Shown here piece after piece: positions 32,147 to 41,563 of a stretch of 50,854 nucleotides of DNA. The first letter of the stretch is position 1. Each line of letters opens with the position of its first letter. Source of the stretch: Actinomycetota bacterium (GTDB lineage: Bacteria > Actinomycetota > Actinomycetes > S36-B12). The DNA lies in contig JAQCEO010000007.1 of NCBI GenBank assembly GCA_027729805.1, forward strand, positions 1 to 50,854, read 5' to 3'. Both the position numbers and the translations under genes were made by a program. The notes beneath the pieces were generated by a model. It was not told the DNA's origin. It made no database searches and worked only from the letters and a program-made list of their open reading frames with translations.

Positions 32147-32965
32147 GTGCAAACCCTTCACGACGCTGAGCTATCGCGGGCCATTGCGGCAGAGGCAGGG
32201 CAGATGCTGCTCAACCTGCGCTCAACCTTCGGCGAGGTCGACCCGGCGGATAAGGATCGGGCAAATGAACTGCGGAAATCAGGTGACCGCACCGCGCATG
32301 AGCTGATCGCCGGCTTATTGGCTGAGCATCGACCGCATGATGCCTTGTTGAGTGAGGAAGGCGTCGACAATGACGAACGCTTATCGGCTGACCGGGTGTG
32401 GATCGTTGACCCACTTGATGGCACCTGGGAGTACGGACAGGGTCGGGCGGACTTCGCCGTGCATATTGCACTTTGGATACCGGCAACAAGGGTCCTTGCA
32501 GCCTGCACCGTTGACCTGCCAGCGCAGGGGATATCGCGTTCGGTACTTGATGAGGTGGGGGTGCCTGCGGCGCTGCCAAAAAGTCGACCCATTCGAATCG
32601 TGGCATCCCGCACCCGCCCGCCAGCAACTTTGTCGATAGCAGCTGAGCTGCTCGCCGAAAAACTCGCGACCGGGGGGATAAGCGAGCAGGGGGTTGAGAT
32701 CGTTGATGTCGGTTCGGTCGGCGCGAAAGTTAATGAACTGCTAAGCGGGCGCGCTGAAGCGTATGTACACGACACTGGATTTTATGAGTGGGATGTAGCA
32801 GCGCCTTATGGGGTGGCTGCGCACTACGGCTACCTTGCCAGCCATGTCGACGGGACACCCGTCACTTTCAATCACCTGCCACCCGAAGTCACCGACCTCA
32901 CCGTGGCCCATCCGCAGCTAGCACACCTCCTGCGAGAGTGTCTCGCGGAGGCGGCTCGCCGGTGA
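32147..32965 (+). CDS. cysQ: CysQ-like 3'(2'),5'-bisphosphate nucleotidase
   Basis: 272 residues from a GTG directly after the pth stop. Inositol-monophosphatase superfamily, lithium-sensitive type: LLSEEGVD near 64, WIVDPLDGTWEYGQGRADFA near 83 (metal ligands) and YEWDVAAPYGVAAHYG near 205. The family removes the 3'-phosphate of PAP in sulfate assimilation or hydrolyses inositol phosphates. WEYG instead of the usual TxEF-type motif is typical of CysQ. It is linked to mfd by a GTGA overlap. Confidence 0.87.
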   Translation: MQTLHDAELSRAIAAEAGQMLLNLRSTFGEVDPADKDRANELRKSGDRTAHELIAGLLAEHRPHDALLSEEGVDNDERLSADRVWIVDPLDGTWEYGQGRADFAVHIALWIPATRVLAACTVDLPAQGISRSVLDEVGVPAALPKSRPIRIVASRTRPPATLSIAAELLAEKLATGGISEQGVEIVDVGSVGAKVNELLSGRAEAYVHDTGFYEWDVAAPYGVAAHYGYLASHVDGTPVTFNHLPPEVTDLTVAHPQLAHLLRECLAEAARR

Positions 32966-35900
32966 GCCTTACCGGTCTACTCCTGGCCGTTGCCAAGCAG
33001 CCGGAGTTCAAACGGCTGAGCGAATCCACGGTGGCGACAGCGGTCGCACCGACGGCTTTTGCGCCGATGCTCTTGGCCCAACTTGCAGCCCCCGCGCCAA
33101 TTGGTGCGGGCCGGCGGCTATTAGTTGTCACGGCGACCGGCCGCCAGGCCGATGACCTAGCTGACAGCCTGCGCACTTTAGTGCCAACACGCAAGGTCGA
33201 AGTATTCCCGTCGTGGGAGACCTTGCCGCATGAGCGTCTGTCGCCGTCCCTAGACACCGTGGGGCGTCGGGTTGCCATCTTGCGCCGTCTGGCACATTCA
33301 GATGCCACGGACCCGCTAGTTCAGCCGATCGATATTTTGATTGCGTCGGTGCGCGCGGTGCTACAACCTATGGCAGCGGGCCTTGGTGATATTGAGCCGG
33401 TGCGGCTGCGTATTGGGATGAGTGCTGACCTCACCACGTTGGTCGAACGCTTGGTCGAACTCGGCTATGAACGTAATGATTTGGTGGAACGGCGCGGGGA
33501 GTTTGCGGTCCGCGGTGGCATTCTTGACGTATTCCCGCCACCAGACGAGCATCCCTTGCGCGTTGAGTTCTGGGGTGATGTGGTTGAAGAGATCCGGACG
33601 TTTTCAGTTGCGGACCAAAGATCTCTCGAACTTGCCTCCGATGGACTATTTGCGCCACCTGTTCGTGAGTTGCTGCTCACGGCTAAGGTGCGCGAGCGAG
33701 CGCGATTGCTAGCCACCGCAGCGCCCGCAATCGCTGATGTGGCAGCTCGAATCGCGGAAGGCCTACATGTTGAGGGTATGGAGACCCTAATACCGGTGTT
33801 GGTAGACGAGATGGTGAGTCTGCCCGAAGTTGTTGACCCGGCAGCGACCCTGGTGCTGATCGAGCCGGAGCGAATTCGAAGTCGGGCCCATGATCTTGAG
33901 CGCACCGCCGCGGAGTTCTTGGCGGCTTCGTGGCATAACGCGGCGGTCGGTAACCAAAGTCCGATTGATCTAGCCGGTGCCTCATATGTATCGGTAGCGA
34001 AGATCTTGGCGTCCGCCGATGTGCGGTCCATGCCAAGGCTCGCGATCACTCCACTCGCCACGGATCTTGAACTCCTGGAAGCGCAGGATGATGAAGTAAT
34101 TGATTTCGGTGCCGTCGCAGCCCACGAGTATCGCGGCGATGCGGGTATGGCTTTTGCTGACGTCGCCAAGTGGACCCAGGCGAGTTGGCGGGTGGTTTTA
34201 GCCAGTGAAGGGCACGGCTCTGCTGAGCGTTTCGTCGAGACATTGAACGGTGAAGATATCCCGGCTCGGCTGGTTGATTCATTAGACGATGAGCCGCCGC
34301 CTGGGGTCGTTAGCGTCACCACTTCGAGCATGGCCCACGGGTTCGTCCTTAGCGGGTGCAAACTAGCGGTGCTCACCGAGACCGACATTGTCGGCCAGCG
34401 CTCATCAACCAAAGACATGCGAAGGTTACGGTCAAGCAGACGCCGCGCGATTGACCCTTTGACACTGGCCAAAGGCGACTTTGTTGTCCATGAGCAACAC
34501 GGGGTTGGCCGTTATGTCGAGATGGCCAAACGAGAGGTGGGCGGCGCGGCGCGGGAGTATTTGGTTGTTGACTATGCACCGAGTAAGAGGGGGCAGCCGG
34601 CCGATCGACTTTATGTTCCAACCGATCAACTTGATTTGGTTACCCGCTATATAGGAGGTGAGTCACCGAGTGTGCACCGGTTAGGTGGGGCGGATTGGGA
34701 GAAGTCGAAGAGTCGTGCCCGCAAGGCGGTTAAGCAGATAGCCGGTGAGCTAATCAGACTCTACGCGGCCCGTCAGGCGACCAAGGGTCATGCGTTCGGG
34801 GCCGACACTGCGTGGCAGCGCGAACTTGAGGATGCATTCGCATACGTGGAAACCCCAGATCAGCTCTCGTGCATTGATGAAGTAAAAGTTGACATGGAGC
34901 GCGAAGTCCCGATGGATCGGCTGATCTGCGGTGACGTCGGCTACGGTAAGACTGAGATAGCTGTACGGGCGGCTTTCAAGGCGGTTCAAGACGGTAAGCA
35001 GGTTGCGGTGCTGGTACCAACGACTTTGTTGGTCCAACAGCACCTTTCGACATTTGGCGAGCGGTATGCCCCATTTCCGTTGAAGGTGGCCGGGCTGTCG
35101 AGGTTCAACACCGATAAGGAAGCCCGCGAAGTGGTTGCAGGCTTGGGCGATGGCACGGTGGATGTGGTTATTGGCACTCACCGTATGCTCACCGCGAATG
35201 TGCGCTTTAAGGATCTTGGGCTGGTGGTTCTTGACGAAGAGCAGCGCTTTGGCGTGGAGCACAAGGAGCATCTGAAGGCACTTCGAACCAATGTGGATGT
35301 CTTAGCGATGTCGGCGACCCCGATCCCGCGCACCCTTGAGATGGCGGTTACGGGCATCCGTGAGATGTCGGTGATCCAAACACCACCTGAGGAGCGGCTA
35401 CCGGTGCTGACATTCGTTGGCCCCTATGACGATAAGCAAATATCGGCGGCCATCCGTCGCGAGTTACTTCGTGAGGGCCAGATCTTCTTTGTGCATAACC
35501 GGGTTGAGTCCATCGAGAAAGTTGCGGCCCGCCTGCGTGGTTTGGTGCCGGAGGCGCGGTTCGCTGCCGCCCACGGGCAAATGGGTGAGTCAGCACTTGA
35601 ACAGGTAATTGTTGACTTCTGGGATAGACAGATCGATGTGCTTGTCTGTACCACAATCGTTGAATCTGGCATTGACATTGCTAACGCGAACACGCTGATA
35701 GTAGACAGAGCCGATACCTTCGGGCTCTCGCAGTTGCATCAATTGCGCGGGAGAGTGGGCCGCGGTCGCGAGCGTGCCTACGCATACTTCCTCTACAATG
35801 CCGATAAGCCAATGACACAGACGGCGCATGAGCGCTTAGTCACGATTGCCCAGAACACCGATCTAGGTTCGGGGATGCGCATAGCGATGAAGGATCTGGA

Positions 35901-36498
35901 GATCCGGGGTGCCGGAAATTTGCTTGGCGGGGAGCAAAGTGGTCACATTGCCGATGTGGGCTTCGACCTTTACGTGCGGCTGGTGGGGGAGGCCTTGGCC
36001 GAGCACCGCGGGCAGACCCAGCAGGATTTTGCTGAAGTCCGAGTCGAAGTACCAATAAATGCACACATACCCCATGAGTATGTGCCGCAGGAGCGGTTGC
36101 GGCTGGCCGCCTACAAGACTCTGGCCGATGCCACCACCGATGCTGCGGTAGACGAAGTCGCTATGGAGTTGACCGACCGGTTCGGCCCGCTCCCAGATCC
36201 GGTGACCGCACTGCTTGCGGTGGCTAGGTTCCGGGCGCTCGCCCGCGCGGCCGGCTTGACCGAAGTGGTAGCACAAGGACCCAAAGTGCGCTTCCACCCG
36301 GTGGAGTTACCGGAGTCGGCCCAACTGAGATTAGAACGCCTGTACCCAGGAACACTGGTTCGGGGGGCGGTCCGTACGATCGTGGTGCCGCGGCCAATGA
36401 CCGCCCCGATGGGTGGGCAGCCGGTCCGCGACATCGCGCTAATCAACTGGGCGGCAGAACTGATAAACACGGTGCTGCCAAAGCCTGCGCCCAGTTGA
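32962..36498 (+). CDS. mfd: Transcription-repair coupling factor
   Basis: 1178 residues from GTG 32962; a longer upstream frame lies inside cysQ. UvrB-like N-terminal module (SWETLPHERLSPSLDTVGRR near 78), RNA polymerase-interacting domain near 490-560 (GDFVVHEQHGVGRYVEM), helicase motifs GDVGYGKTEIA (near 656), DEEQRFG (near 757), SATPIPRTLEM (near 784) and QLRGRVGRGRERAYAYF, then a TRCF C-terminal domain. It pushes stalled RNA polymerase off lesions and recruits UvrA. Confidence 0.96.
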   Translation: MSLTGLLLAVAKQPEFKRLSESTVATAVAPTAFAPMLLAQLAAPAPIGAGRRLLVVTATGRQADDLADSLRTLVPTRKVEVFPSWETLPHERLSPSLDTVGRRVAILRRLAHSDATDPLVQPIDILIASVRAVLQPMAAGLGDIEPVRLRIGMSADLTTLVERLVELGYERNDLVERRGEFAVRGGILDVFPPPDEHPLRVEFWGDVVEEIRTFSVADQRSLELASDGLFAPPVRELLLTAKVRERARLLATAAPAIADVAARIAEGLHVEGMETLIPVLVDEMVSLPEVVDPAATLVLIEPERIRSRAHDLERTAAEFLAASWHNAAVGNQSPIDLAGASYVSVAKILASADVRSMPRLAITPLATDLELLEAQDDEVIDFGAVAAHEYRGDAGMAFADVAKWTQASWRVVLASEGHGSAERFVETLNGEDIPARLVDSLDDEPPPGVVSVTTSSMAHGFVLSGCKLAVLTETDIVGQRSSTKDMRRLRSSRRRAIDPLTLAKGDFVVHEQHGVGRYVEMAKREVGGAAREYLVVDYAPSKRGQPADRLYVPTDQLDLVTRYIGGESPSVHRLGGADWEKSKSRARKAVKQIAGELIRLYAARQATKGHAFGADTAWQRELEDAFAYVETPDQLSCIDEVKVDMEREVPMDRLICGDVGYGKTEIAVRAAFKAVQDGKQVAVLVPTTLLVQQHLSTFGERYAPFPLKVAGLSRFNTDKEAREVVAGLGDGTVDVVIGTHRMLTANVRFKDLGLVVLDEEQRFGVEHKEHLKALRTNVDVLAMSATPIPRTLEMAVTGIREMSVIQTPPEERLPVLTFVGPYDDKQISAAIRRELLREGQIFFVHNRVESIEKVAARLRGLVPEARFAAAHGQMGESALEQVIVDFWDRQIDVLVCTTIVESGIDIANANTLIVDRADTFGLSQLHQLRGRVGRGRERAYAYFLYNADKPMTQTAHERLVTIAQNTDLGSGMRIAMKDLEIRGAGNLLGGEQSGHIADVGFDLYVRLVGEALAEHRGQTQQDFAEVRVEVPINAHIPHEYVPQERLRLAAYKTLADATTDAAVDEVAMELTDRFGPLPDPVTALLAVARFRALARAAGLTEVVAQGPKVRFHPVELPESAQLRLERLYPGTLVRGAVRTIVVPRPMTAPMGGQPVRDIALINWAAELINTVLPKPAPS

Positions 36499-36533
36499 AC
36501 CCAATCCCGCCCACCCTATGTTTCGGAGATAAC

Positions 36534-37148
36534 GTGAGAATCGTTCGGAGCTGCCGCGTTTTTGCTGGTGCTCTTATATCCGGTGCATTTATTGCCGGGC
36601 TGGCATTGACAGGATGCGGTTCGGCAACTGCTGGCGCTGCTGCAATTGTTGGCCAGACCCGGATCTCCGAGCAGGCCTTGACGGCCAGTGTGCAAGAGGT
36701 TTTAGTGGCGCAGCAAAAGTCACCGAACACTTCAGACGCATCCCTAACCAGCGCGGTGCTGAGTCGGTTGGTTACCAGTGAACTCGTCGAACTCCTAGCG
36801 GCCGAAGCCGGCGTTACCGTCACCCAGGGGGCAATCGACAGCACTTTGCAGAGTTATGTGCAGCAGGCGGGTGGCGAGGCTGAGGTGCAGGATATTTTGC
36901 TGCAACGTAATGTGGCGCCCTCGCAGATTGAGGCATTTGTGCGGACCAATGTGTTGGCGCGGTTACTTGGCCAGGCGCTGGCGCCTGCGGCTGATCTCCA
37001 AGGCCAAAGTGACGCCTTCGTCGCTGCGATCATTGAAACCAGTTTGGTTGTTGGTACCGAGGTGAGCCCGCGGTTTGGCACCTGGGATGCCACCCAGTTG
37101 ACCATCGGGCCGGTACCAAGTGATCTTTCCGCGCTGCCTGCGCAGTGA
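36534..37148 (+). CDS. SurA_N-domain lipoprotein
   Basis: 204 residues from GTG 36534, with GGAG 7 nt upstream. Signal peptide ending in lipobox LALTGC (Cys near 27), so anchored to the outer face of the membrane. The rest resembles the SurA/trigger-factor-like helical domain (ISEQALTASVQEVLVAQQ; LVTSELVELLAAEAGVTVTQ) without a recognisable PPIase domain. In actinobacteria such a lipoprotein often sits between mfd and mazG. A role in secreted-protein folding is inferred. Confidence 0.75.
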   Translation: MRIVRSCRVFAGALISGAFIAGLALTGCGSATAGAAAIVGQTRISEQALTASVQEVLVAQQKSPNTSDASLTSAVLSRLVTSELVELLAAEAGVTVTQGAIDSTLQSYVQQAGGEAEVQDILLQRNVAPSQIEAFVRTNVLARLLGQALAPAADLQGQSDAFVAAIIETSLVVGTEVSPRFGTWDATQLTIGPVPSDLSALPAQ

Positions 37149-37162
37149 CTTAAAAGCAGACC

Positions 37163-37852
37163 ATGACAGGTGCCAGGGGCGAGCGCTTCCTTGACCTAGT
37201 GGCCGTCATGGATCAACTTCGCTCACCTGGCGGCTGCCCCTGGGATGCCCGGCAAACCCGTGTCTCCTTACTTGAATATCTGGTTGAAGAAACCTACGAA
37301 TTGGTCGAGGCGATCGAGACCGGTGACGATGCCGGGGTCCGAGAAGAGCTCGGCGACCTGTTACTTCAAGTGGTATTTCATGCGCGGATAGCCCAAGAAA
37401 ATTTTGACGAGCCGTGGGATATCGACGCGGTGTGTGACAGCATCATCACCAAACTCGTCTCCCGACACCCACATGTATTCCAAGACGCCGATGCCGCTAC
37501 GGCGGATGCGGTGGAAGCAAATTGGCATGCGCTCAAAGCCAAGGAGAAGGGTAGGAGCTCAGTAACCGATGGTATCCCGGCGCAATTGCCGGCATTGGTC
37601 CTTGCCGGGAAAGTGATATCTCGCAGTGCATCGCTGGCAGGGCAGCTACCCGCCCTAGAGACTGAACAAGATATTGCGCTGGTTGAGAGTTTCAGTGATG
37701 AGTACCAACTTGGTGAGCACCTGTTGGCTTTAGTCGCACTTGCTCGAGCACGCGGTTGGGATGCTGAAAGCGCATTGCGCGCTGCCGTTCGCCATCGAGT
37801 GCGTGACATTCAAAATCTTGAGAAATCAGTCGGAGGTCGGTCAAGTGAGTGA
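37163..37852 (+). CDS. mazG: MazG nucleoside triphosphate pyrophosphohydrolase
   Basis: 229 residues. One full MazG domain: RSPGGCPWDARQTRVSLLEY (about 17-36), metal ligands EETYELVEAIE (near 40) and EELGDLLLQVVFHARI (near 58), then SRHPHVF near 101 and NWHALKAKEKG near 124. The C-terminal second MazG domain of E. coli appears shortened to a helical tail. It hydrolyses non-canonical or damaged NTPs to NMPs. The DUF885 gene begins inside its end (8-nt overlap). Confidence 0.93.
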   Translation: MTGARGERFLDLVAVMDQLRSPGGCPWDARQTRVSLLEYLVEETYELVEAIETGDDAGVREELGDLLLQVVFHARIAQENFDEPWDIDAVCDSIITKLVSRHPHVFQDADAATADAVEANWHALKAKEKGRSSVTDGIPAQLPALVLAGKVISRSASLAGQLPALETEQDIALVESFSDEYQLGEHLLALVALARARGWDAESALRAAVRHRVRDIQNLEKSVGGRSSE

Positions 37853-39488
37853 ACTCAATGAGGTAACCCGGCAGTTCAAATCCATTGCAACTAACGCGAT
37901 TGATGATCTGTTGTCCTTCGACCCGGTGTTTGCTACTTATCTGGGGGATCACCGCTTTGATGACCGACTCCCCGATTTGACTACCAAGGCGCGCGGTGAG
38001 CAAGCGCAGAAGATTGCCGATCACCTAACCGAGCTGGATGCGGTCGATGACCTCGAACTTTCGATATCTGACCAAATCGACCTCGAGATCCTGCGCTCGA
38101 GACTGACCAAATCCCAGTTCGAGGTCAGTGAGCTACGAGCCGCCACCTGGAACCCGATGGTCTGGAACCCAGGTACCAGCTTGCACCTTTTGGTGTCACG
38201 TGATTTCGCCTCTCGGTCCGAACGCGCGCGCAGTGTCAAGGGTCGGCTCGCGCAGATCCCCGGGTTCTTGGCCGATGCTCGCGTTGAACTCGGTGAGCTG
38301 ACCCAAATTCATACCGAGACCGCGATCGCCCAACTAGCTGGCACCGCCCGCTTGATCAAAACCGAGGTGGCGGAGCTAGTTGAAGATGAAGACCTCATCA
38401 GGAGTGCCGAGGCTGCGGTCCTTGAATTTAGTGCTTGGTTGAGCGAGCAATTGTCGGCGGCTCGGCGTAGTCCGAGGTTGGGTGAGCGCCTCTATGCGGC
38501 AACCCTGTGGCACGGTTTAGACGATGACATCTCACCCACCATGCTCTTAGAGGCTGCCGAGGCGCACCTTGACAAGGTGAACTTGGCAATGCAGGCCTAT
38601 GCGGCGCAGTACCTCAGTGCGAAGGCAACGGCACCGGATCTTGTGCAGCGCGCATTCAACCGAATTGCGGCCCAAGCACCAGTCAACAATGAGACGGTGC
38701 TAGGCATAGTCGAGCAAGCCCTCGCGCGCACCACAGAGTTTGTGCGCACGAATGATCTGATCTCGATCCCAGAACTTGATGTCCGTGTCATCGAAATGCC
38801 CGAGATCCATCGCGGGGTCGCTGTGGCCTACTGCGATGCCCCCGGGCCCCTTGAAAGCGCGCAGGTAGCCACCTTTGTTGCGGTGTCACCAACTCCGAAC
38901 GACTGGACCGTCGAACGTGTTGATTCCTTCTATCGCGAGTACAACGCGGTGCAGTTGCACGGGCTCACCATCCACGAGGCAATGCCAGGCCATGTGCTGC
39001 AACTTGCCCAGTCGCACCATTTCGAGGCCACCACACCGGTGCGCGCATTTGCTCGCAGCGGGGTTTTCATCGAAGGCTGGGCCGTCTACTGCGAAGAGCT
39101 ATTGGTTAGCCGGGGTTACGCGCCGTTTGATGACAAAACTTCGGCACTTGCCCTGCGCCTCCAGCAACTAAAGATGCAGGCGCGCCTGACGATCAACGCG
39201 ATCTTGGATGTGCGAGTTCATACCGCCGAGATGACCGAGCAAGAAGGCCTTGACCTGATGATGAAACGTGGCTTCCAAGAGGAGGGGGAGGCCATCGGTA
39301 AATGGCGTCGTGCGCTGCTTACCGCCGGGCAACTGCCCACCTATTTCGTCGGGTACCGCGCATTAAGTGAAATCGTGGCTGACCTGCGGGTGCTGCATCC
39401 GGACTGGAATGACCGGCAGATGCACGACCTGGTTCTGGCCTATGGGGCGCCGGCACCGCGTTATTTGCGCGACTTCCTTGGCATTTAA
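37845..39488 (+). CDS. DUF885 family protein, predicted metallopeptidase-like
   Basis: 547 residues from GTG 37845, inside the mazG end; family similarity begins at once (NEVTRQFKSIATNAIDDLLS). DUF885 proteins resemble thermolysin-like gluzincins: the HEAMPGH motif near 380 (GLTIHEAMPGHVLQLAQSHH) supplies two histidines and the EGWAVYCEELL motif near 412 the third ligand. No signal peptide is visible, so the protein is cytoplasmic. Position next to mazG is common in actinobacteria. Peptidase substrate unknown. Confidence 0.85.
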   Translation: MSELNEVTRQFKSIATNAIDDLLSFDPVFATYLGDHRFDDRLPDLTTKARGEQAQKIADHLTELDAVDDLELSISDQIDLEILRSRLTKSQFEVSELRAATWNPMVWNPGTSLHLLVSRDFASRSERARSVKGRLAQIPGFLADARVELGELTQIHTETAIAQLAGTARLIKTEVAELVEDEDLIRSAEAAVLEFSAWLSEQLSAARRSPRLGERLYAATLWHGLDDDISPTMLLEAAEAHLDKVNLAMQAYAAQYLSAKATAPDLVQRAFNRIAAQAPVNNETVLGIVEQALARTTEFVRTNDLISIPELDVRVIEMPEIHRGVAVAYCDAPGPLESAQVATFVAVSPTPNDWTVERVDSFYREYNAVQLHGLTIHEAMPGHVLQLAQSHHFEATTPVRAFARSGVFIEGWAVYCEELLVSRGYAPFDDKTSALALRLQQLKMQARLTINAILDVRVHTAEMTEQEGLDLMMKRGFQEEGEAIGKWRRALLTAGQLPTYFVGYRALSEIVADLRVLHPDWNDRQMHDLVLAYGAPAPRYLRDFLGI

Positions 39489-39530
39489 GAGTTAAGGGAC
39501 ACTTTCCCCCGTTACCCCCACCCCTGGGCT

Positions 39531-40670
39531 TCATCCAAGATTAATAAGGAGTAGCTTCCCATCATCTGTTGTGGCCACCAGCGAGCCATTGAGTGCTACC
39601 TCTAAATCTCTAATCCGCTTACCGACATCGAAGGAGAGCACTTGCCCCACCTTAGTTCGCCCTTTTAGTTCGATAAATATCAGAGCCTGCTCGGCCAGAG
39701 TTCCCATCACAATCTGTCCAGCCCATGGACCCCATTTTTGGCCAGCGGGAAGTTGCACAAGTGCTGTGGGAGCAACCGATGGCACCCAGTAATAGAGCGG
39801 CTTTGTATAACCATCGTGGCTGCCTGTCTTCGCGGGAATCACGTAATCACCGGCGGTATATGGCTGACCATACGAGACAAATGGCCATCCATAGTCAAGA
39901 CCTTTCTCAATCAAATTTAATTCATCCCCACCTTTTGGTCCGTGCTCTGATGTGTAGAGATTGTTTCCGATCAAGACAATCCCTTGTTGGTTTCGATGAC
40001 CTTGTGAAATCCGCTCAACTTTATTGGCGCTGACCCTAAAAATAGATCCTAGGTCGCCGCGCACCGACGGTTTATCAATCTTGGTAAATCCCAAATCACC
40101 AATCGTGAGATAGACCGAACTACTATTAATCACTGCCATTCGCCCCGCTGCATGTTGTATGGCACTTATAGGTACACAGGGCTTGCTCTTAAACCACAAC
40201 CTGCCACGTTTTACTGCGGGCTTTGCTCCAAAGTAAATCTGATAGGAATAGAGAACTACTGAGACACAGTTACTTGAGCGCTCATAACGTGGGTAAGAGA
40301 TAAGAACTTGTGCGCTTTTGGATCTCTCATTGAGGACGGCAATATCCGCGATTGCAAAGCGAGTGTCATCTAAGCGCTCACTTGCAGCCCCTGCGCTTCC
40401 CAACAGAGTTTCCTTACGCGTTGCGATGTCATAGAGGTAGAGATTGAGCCCACTCTTTCCTCCACCCAAAAGAAAACGGCCGTCACTGAGGCGCGCAATT
40501 GCAGCACCTCGCTCGCCATTTGAATTCATGACTTGCACATTGGGGGTATCAATGCTTTCAACCGTCAGCTTGATCTCACCGAGATCAGCTGCCGCACTCG
40601 TGTTCAATAGAAGACCAGCGATTACGCCGACACTAATTAGGCAGACGCACGATCGAATAAGAGTTCGCAC
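39531..40670 (-). CDS. Exported glucose/sorbosone dehydrogenase-like beta-propeller protein
   Basis: 379 residues from GTG 40670, selected because a signal peptide follows (VRTLIRSCVCLISVGVIAGL, cleavage after AAA) and TATCCT lies 6 nt upstream; the longer frame adds unrelated residues. The C-terminal half has the PQQ sugar-dehydrogenase signature GHRNQQGIVLIGNNLYTSEH then GPKGGDELNLIEKGLDYGWP. The N-terminal blades are weak and the catalytic histidine of true glucose dehydrogenases is not clear. Its bases are AT-richer than the flanking core genes, suggesting transfer. Confidence 0.8.
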   Translation of the reverse strand: MRTLIRSCVCLISVGVIAGLLLNTSAAADLGEIKLTVESIDTPNVQVMNSNGERGAAIARLSDGRFLLGGGKSGLNLYLYDIATRKETLLGSAGAASERLDDTRFAIADIAVLNERSKSAQVLISYPRYERSSNCVSVVLYSYQIYFGAKPAVKRGRLWFKSKPCVPISAIQHAAGRMAVINSSSVYLTIGDLGFTKIDKPSVRGDLGSIFRVSANKVERISQGHRNQQGIVLIGNNLYTSEHGPKGGDELNLIEKGLDYGWPFVSYGQPYTAGDYVIPAKTGSHDGYTKPLYYWVPSVAPTALVQLPAGQKWGPWAGQIVMGTLAEQALIFIELKGRTKVGQVLSFDVGKRIRDLEVALNGSLVATTDDGKLLLINLG

Positions 40671-40676
40671 GCGGCT

Positions 40677-40682
40677 AGGATA
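40677..40682 (-). promoter_or_regulatory. -10 hexamer TATCCT of leaderless promoter
   Basis: Minus-strand TATCCT, 6 nt, then GTG 40670. It decides the start of the sorbosone-dehydrogenase-like gene. Confidence 0.45.
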
Positions 40683-40767
40683 GAGTCGGGGCAGTTCGAC
40701 GGCACCCTCTACACCCAATCCAAGTCCTTTGTTGTGTACGCAACCTCCTGGTGCAGCTACTGAAAGA

Positions 40768-40806
40768 GGCTCCGACATGATTCGAACCTGTGACTTGCGG
40801 TGTAGG
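40768..40806 (-). other. tRNA 3'-half-like fragment
   Basis: The minus strand reads TCCTACACCGCAAGTCACAG, then GTTCGAATCATGTCGGAGCC. It has a T-loop TTCGAAT with a T-stem ACAGG/CATGT bearing one mismatch and a CGGAGCC acceptor-like end. No matching 5' half (GGCTCCG) or D-arm lies upstream. It resembles the kind of tRNA scar left beside integrated elements. Confidence 0.35.
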
Positions 40807-40847
40807 AAACCTATGTGTTTTATATAGGCGTCGGCAACTGCGCCGCC

Positions 40848-40945
40848 TCAAAGACCCGTGACCTTTGTATTGGCGGGGTCATACATGGGTCAAAGTGAAG
40901 CAAGCGCGGGGCGCTCGGTGAAAGTTATTTCGAGCGTTGCATGAA
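40848..40945 (-). pseudogene. C-terminal remnant of a dimethylglycine-dehydrogenase-like gene
   Basis: Minus-strand codons read ATLEITFTERPALASL, a TGA (40890-40892), then PMYDPANTKVTGL and TGA (40848-40850). This parallels the last residues of the intact gene ending at 42147 (ITSLRPMYDPANEKVTGI). The in-frame TGA replaces the arginine or threonine codon of the original. Only about 30 codons survive. Confidence 0.65.
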
Positions 40946-41105
40946 TGACGGGACAAGGACGACCACGGATGTGGGAAGCCCTTGTTTGAGCGTCAGCGCC
41001 ATTAGGCACCGTGCGATTATTCGCCACATCCCCCATGTCGATAAGGGGTGCAGAACTTGGGAGTTTCGAAGCGGAGGAGCAATTAGATGGCCGTGCTACC
41101 AACTA

Positions 41106-41477
41106 CTACGTGCGCACGATATTGAGCAAATAACTCAGTCCAAAGCCAAAACCGATGGCGGCATACAGATAGGCAAACCAGGTTAGCTGCACCGGTATCA
41201 TCAGAGTCAATACACCGAGTGCACTTGCACTTACGCACATCACCAGTGCCACATGCCCAACACCTGTATCAGAACTATTCCTTGAGTTATTCCACATATT
41301 CCCAGCAAGGGCAATCAGGGTTATGCCAATCATGCGCATAGACCACACCATGCCATCGTTTATGTCTAGGCCGAGCAGGTCTAGAAAGGCTGCGGGAAGA
41401 ATTAGGAGGAAGAGGGCCGAGGCACCAAAGACAATAGATCCAGCTTTGAGAGTCGTACGAAGTGATGAGTAGTTCAT
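41106..41477 (-). CDS. Small four-helix membrane protein, unknown
   Basis: 123 residues with four predicted membrane helices (about 9-31, 43-58, 73-92, 96-119) and few charges. No family recognised; the layout resembles small DUF4345-like integral proteins. A TAGGCT hexamer 7 nt before ATG 41477 gives a leaderless start. It is transcribed divergently from the DoxX-like gene. Base composition is AT-richer than the core genes. Confidence 0.68.
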   Translation of the reverse strand: MNYSSLRTTLKAGSIVFGASALFLLILPAAFLDLLGLDINDGMVWSMRMIGITLIALAGNMWNNSRNSSDTGVGHVALVMCVSASALGVLTLMIPVQLTWFAYLYAAIGFGFGLSYLLNIVRT

Positions 41478-41484
41478 GGAAAAG

Positions 41485-41490
41485 AGCCTA
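41485..41490 (-). promoter_or_regulatory. -10 hexamer TAGGCT of leaderless promoter
   Basis: Minus-strand TAGGCT, 7 nt, then ATG 41477. Confidence 0.45.
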
Positions 41491-41550
41491 CAACTTCACC
41501 CTTAAGATTCGGGTCTGATTGACCTAGAGAGACTTCGCCCTAAAAGCCAC

Positions 41551-41556
41551 TAACCT
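41551..41556 (+). promoter_or_regulatory. -10 hexamer TAACCT of leaderless promoter
   Basis: TAACCT, 7 nt, then ATG 41564 of the DoxX-like gene. Confidence 0.5.
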
Positions 41557-41563
41557 TTGGTCC

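Noticed and set aside
33465-34472. 335-codon minus-strand frame
   Set aside because: Shadow of mfd with no recognisable domain.
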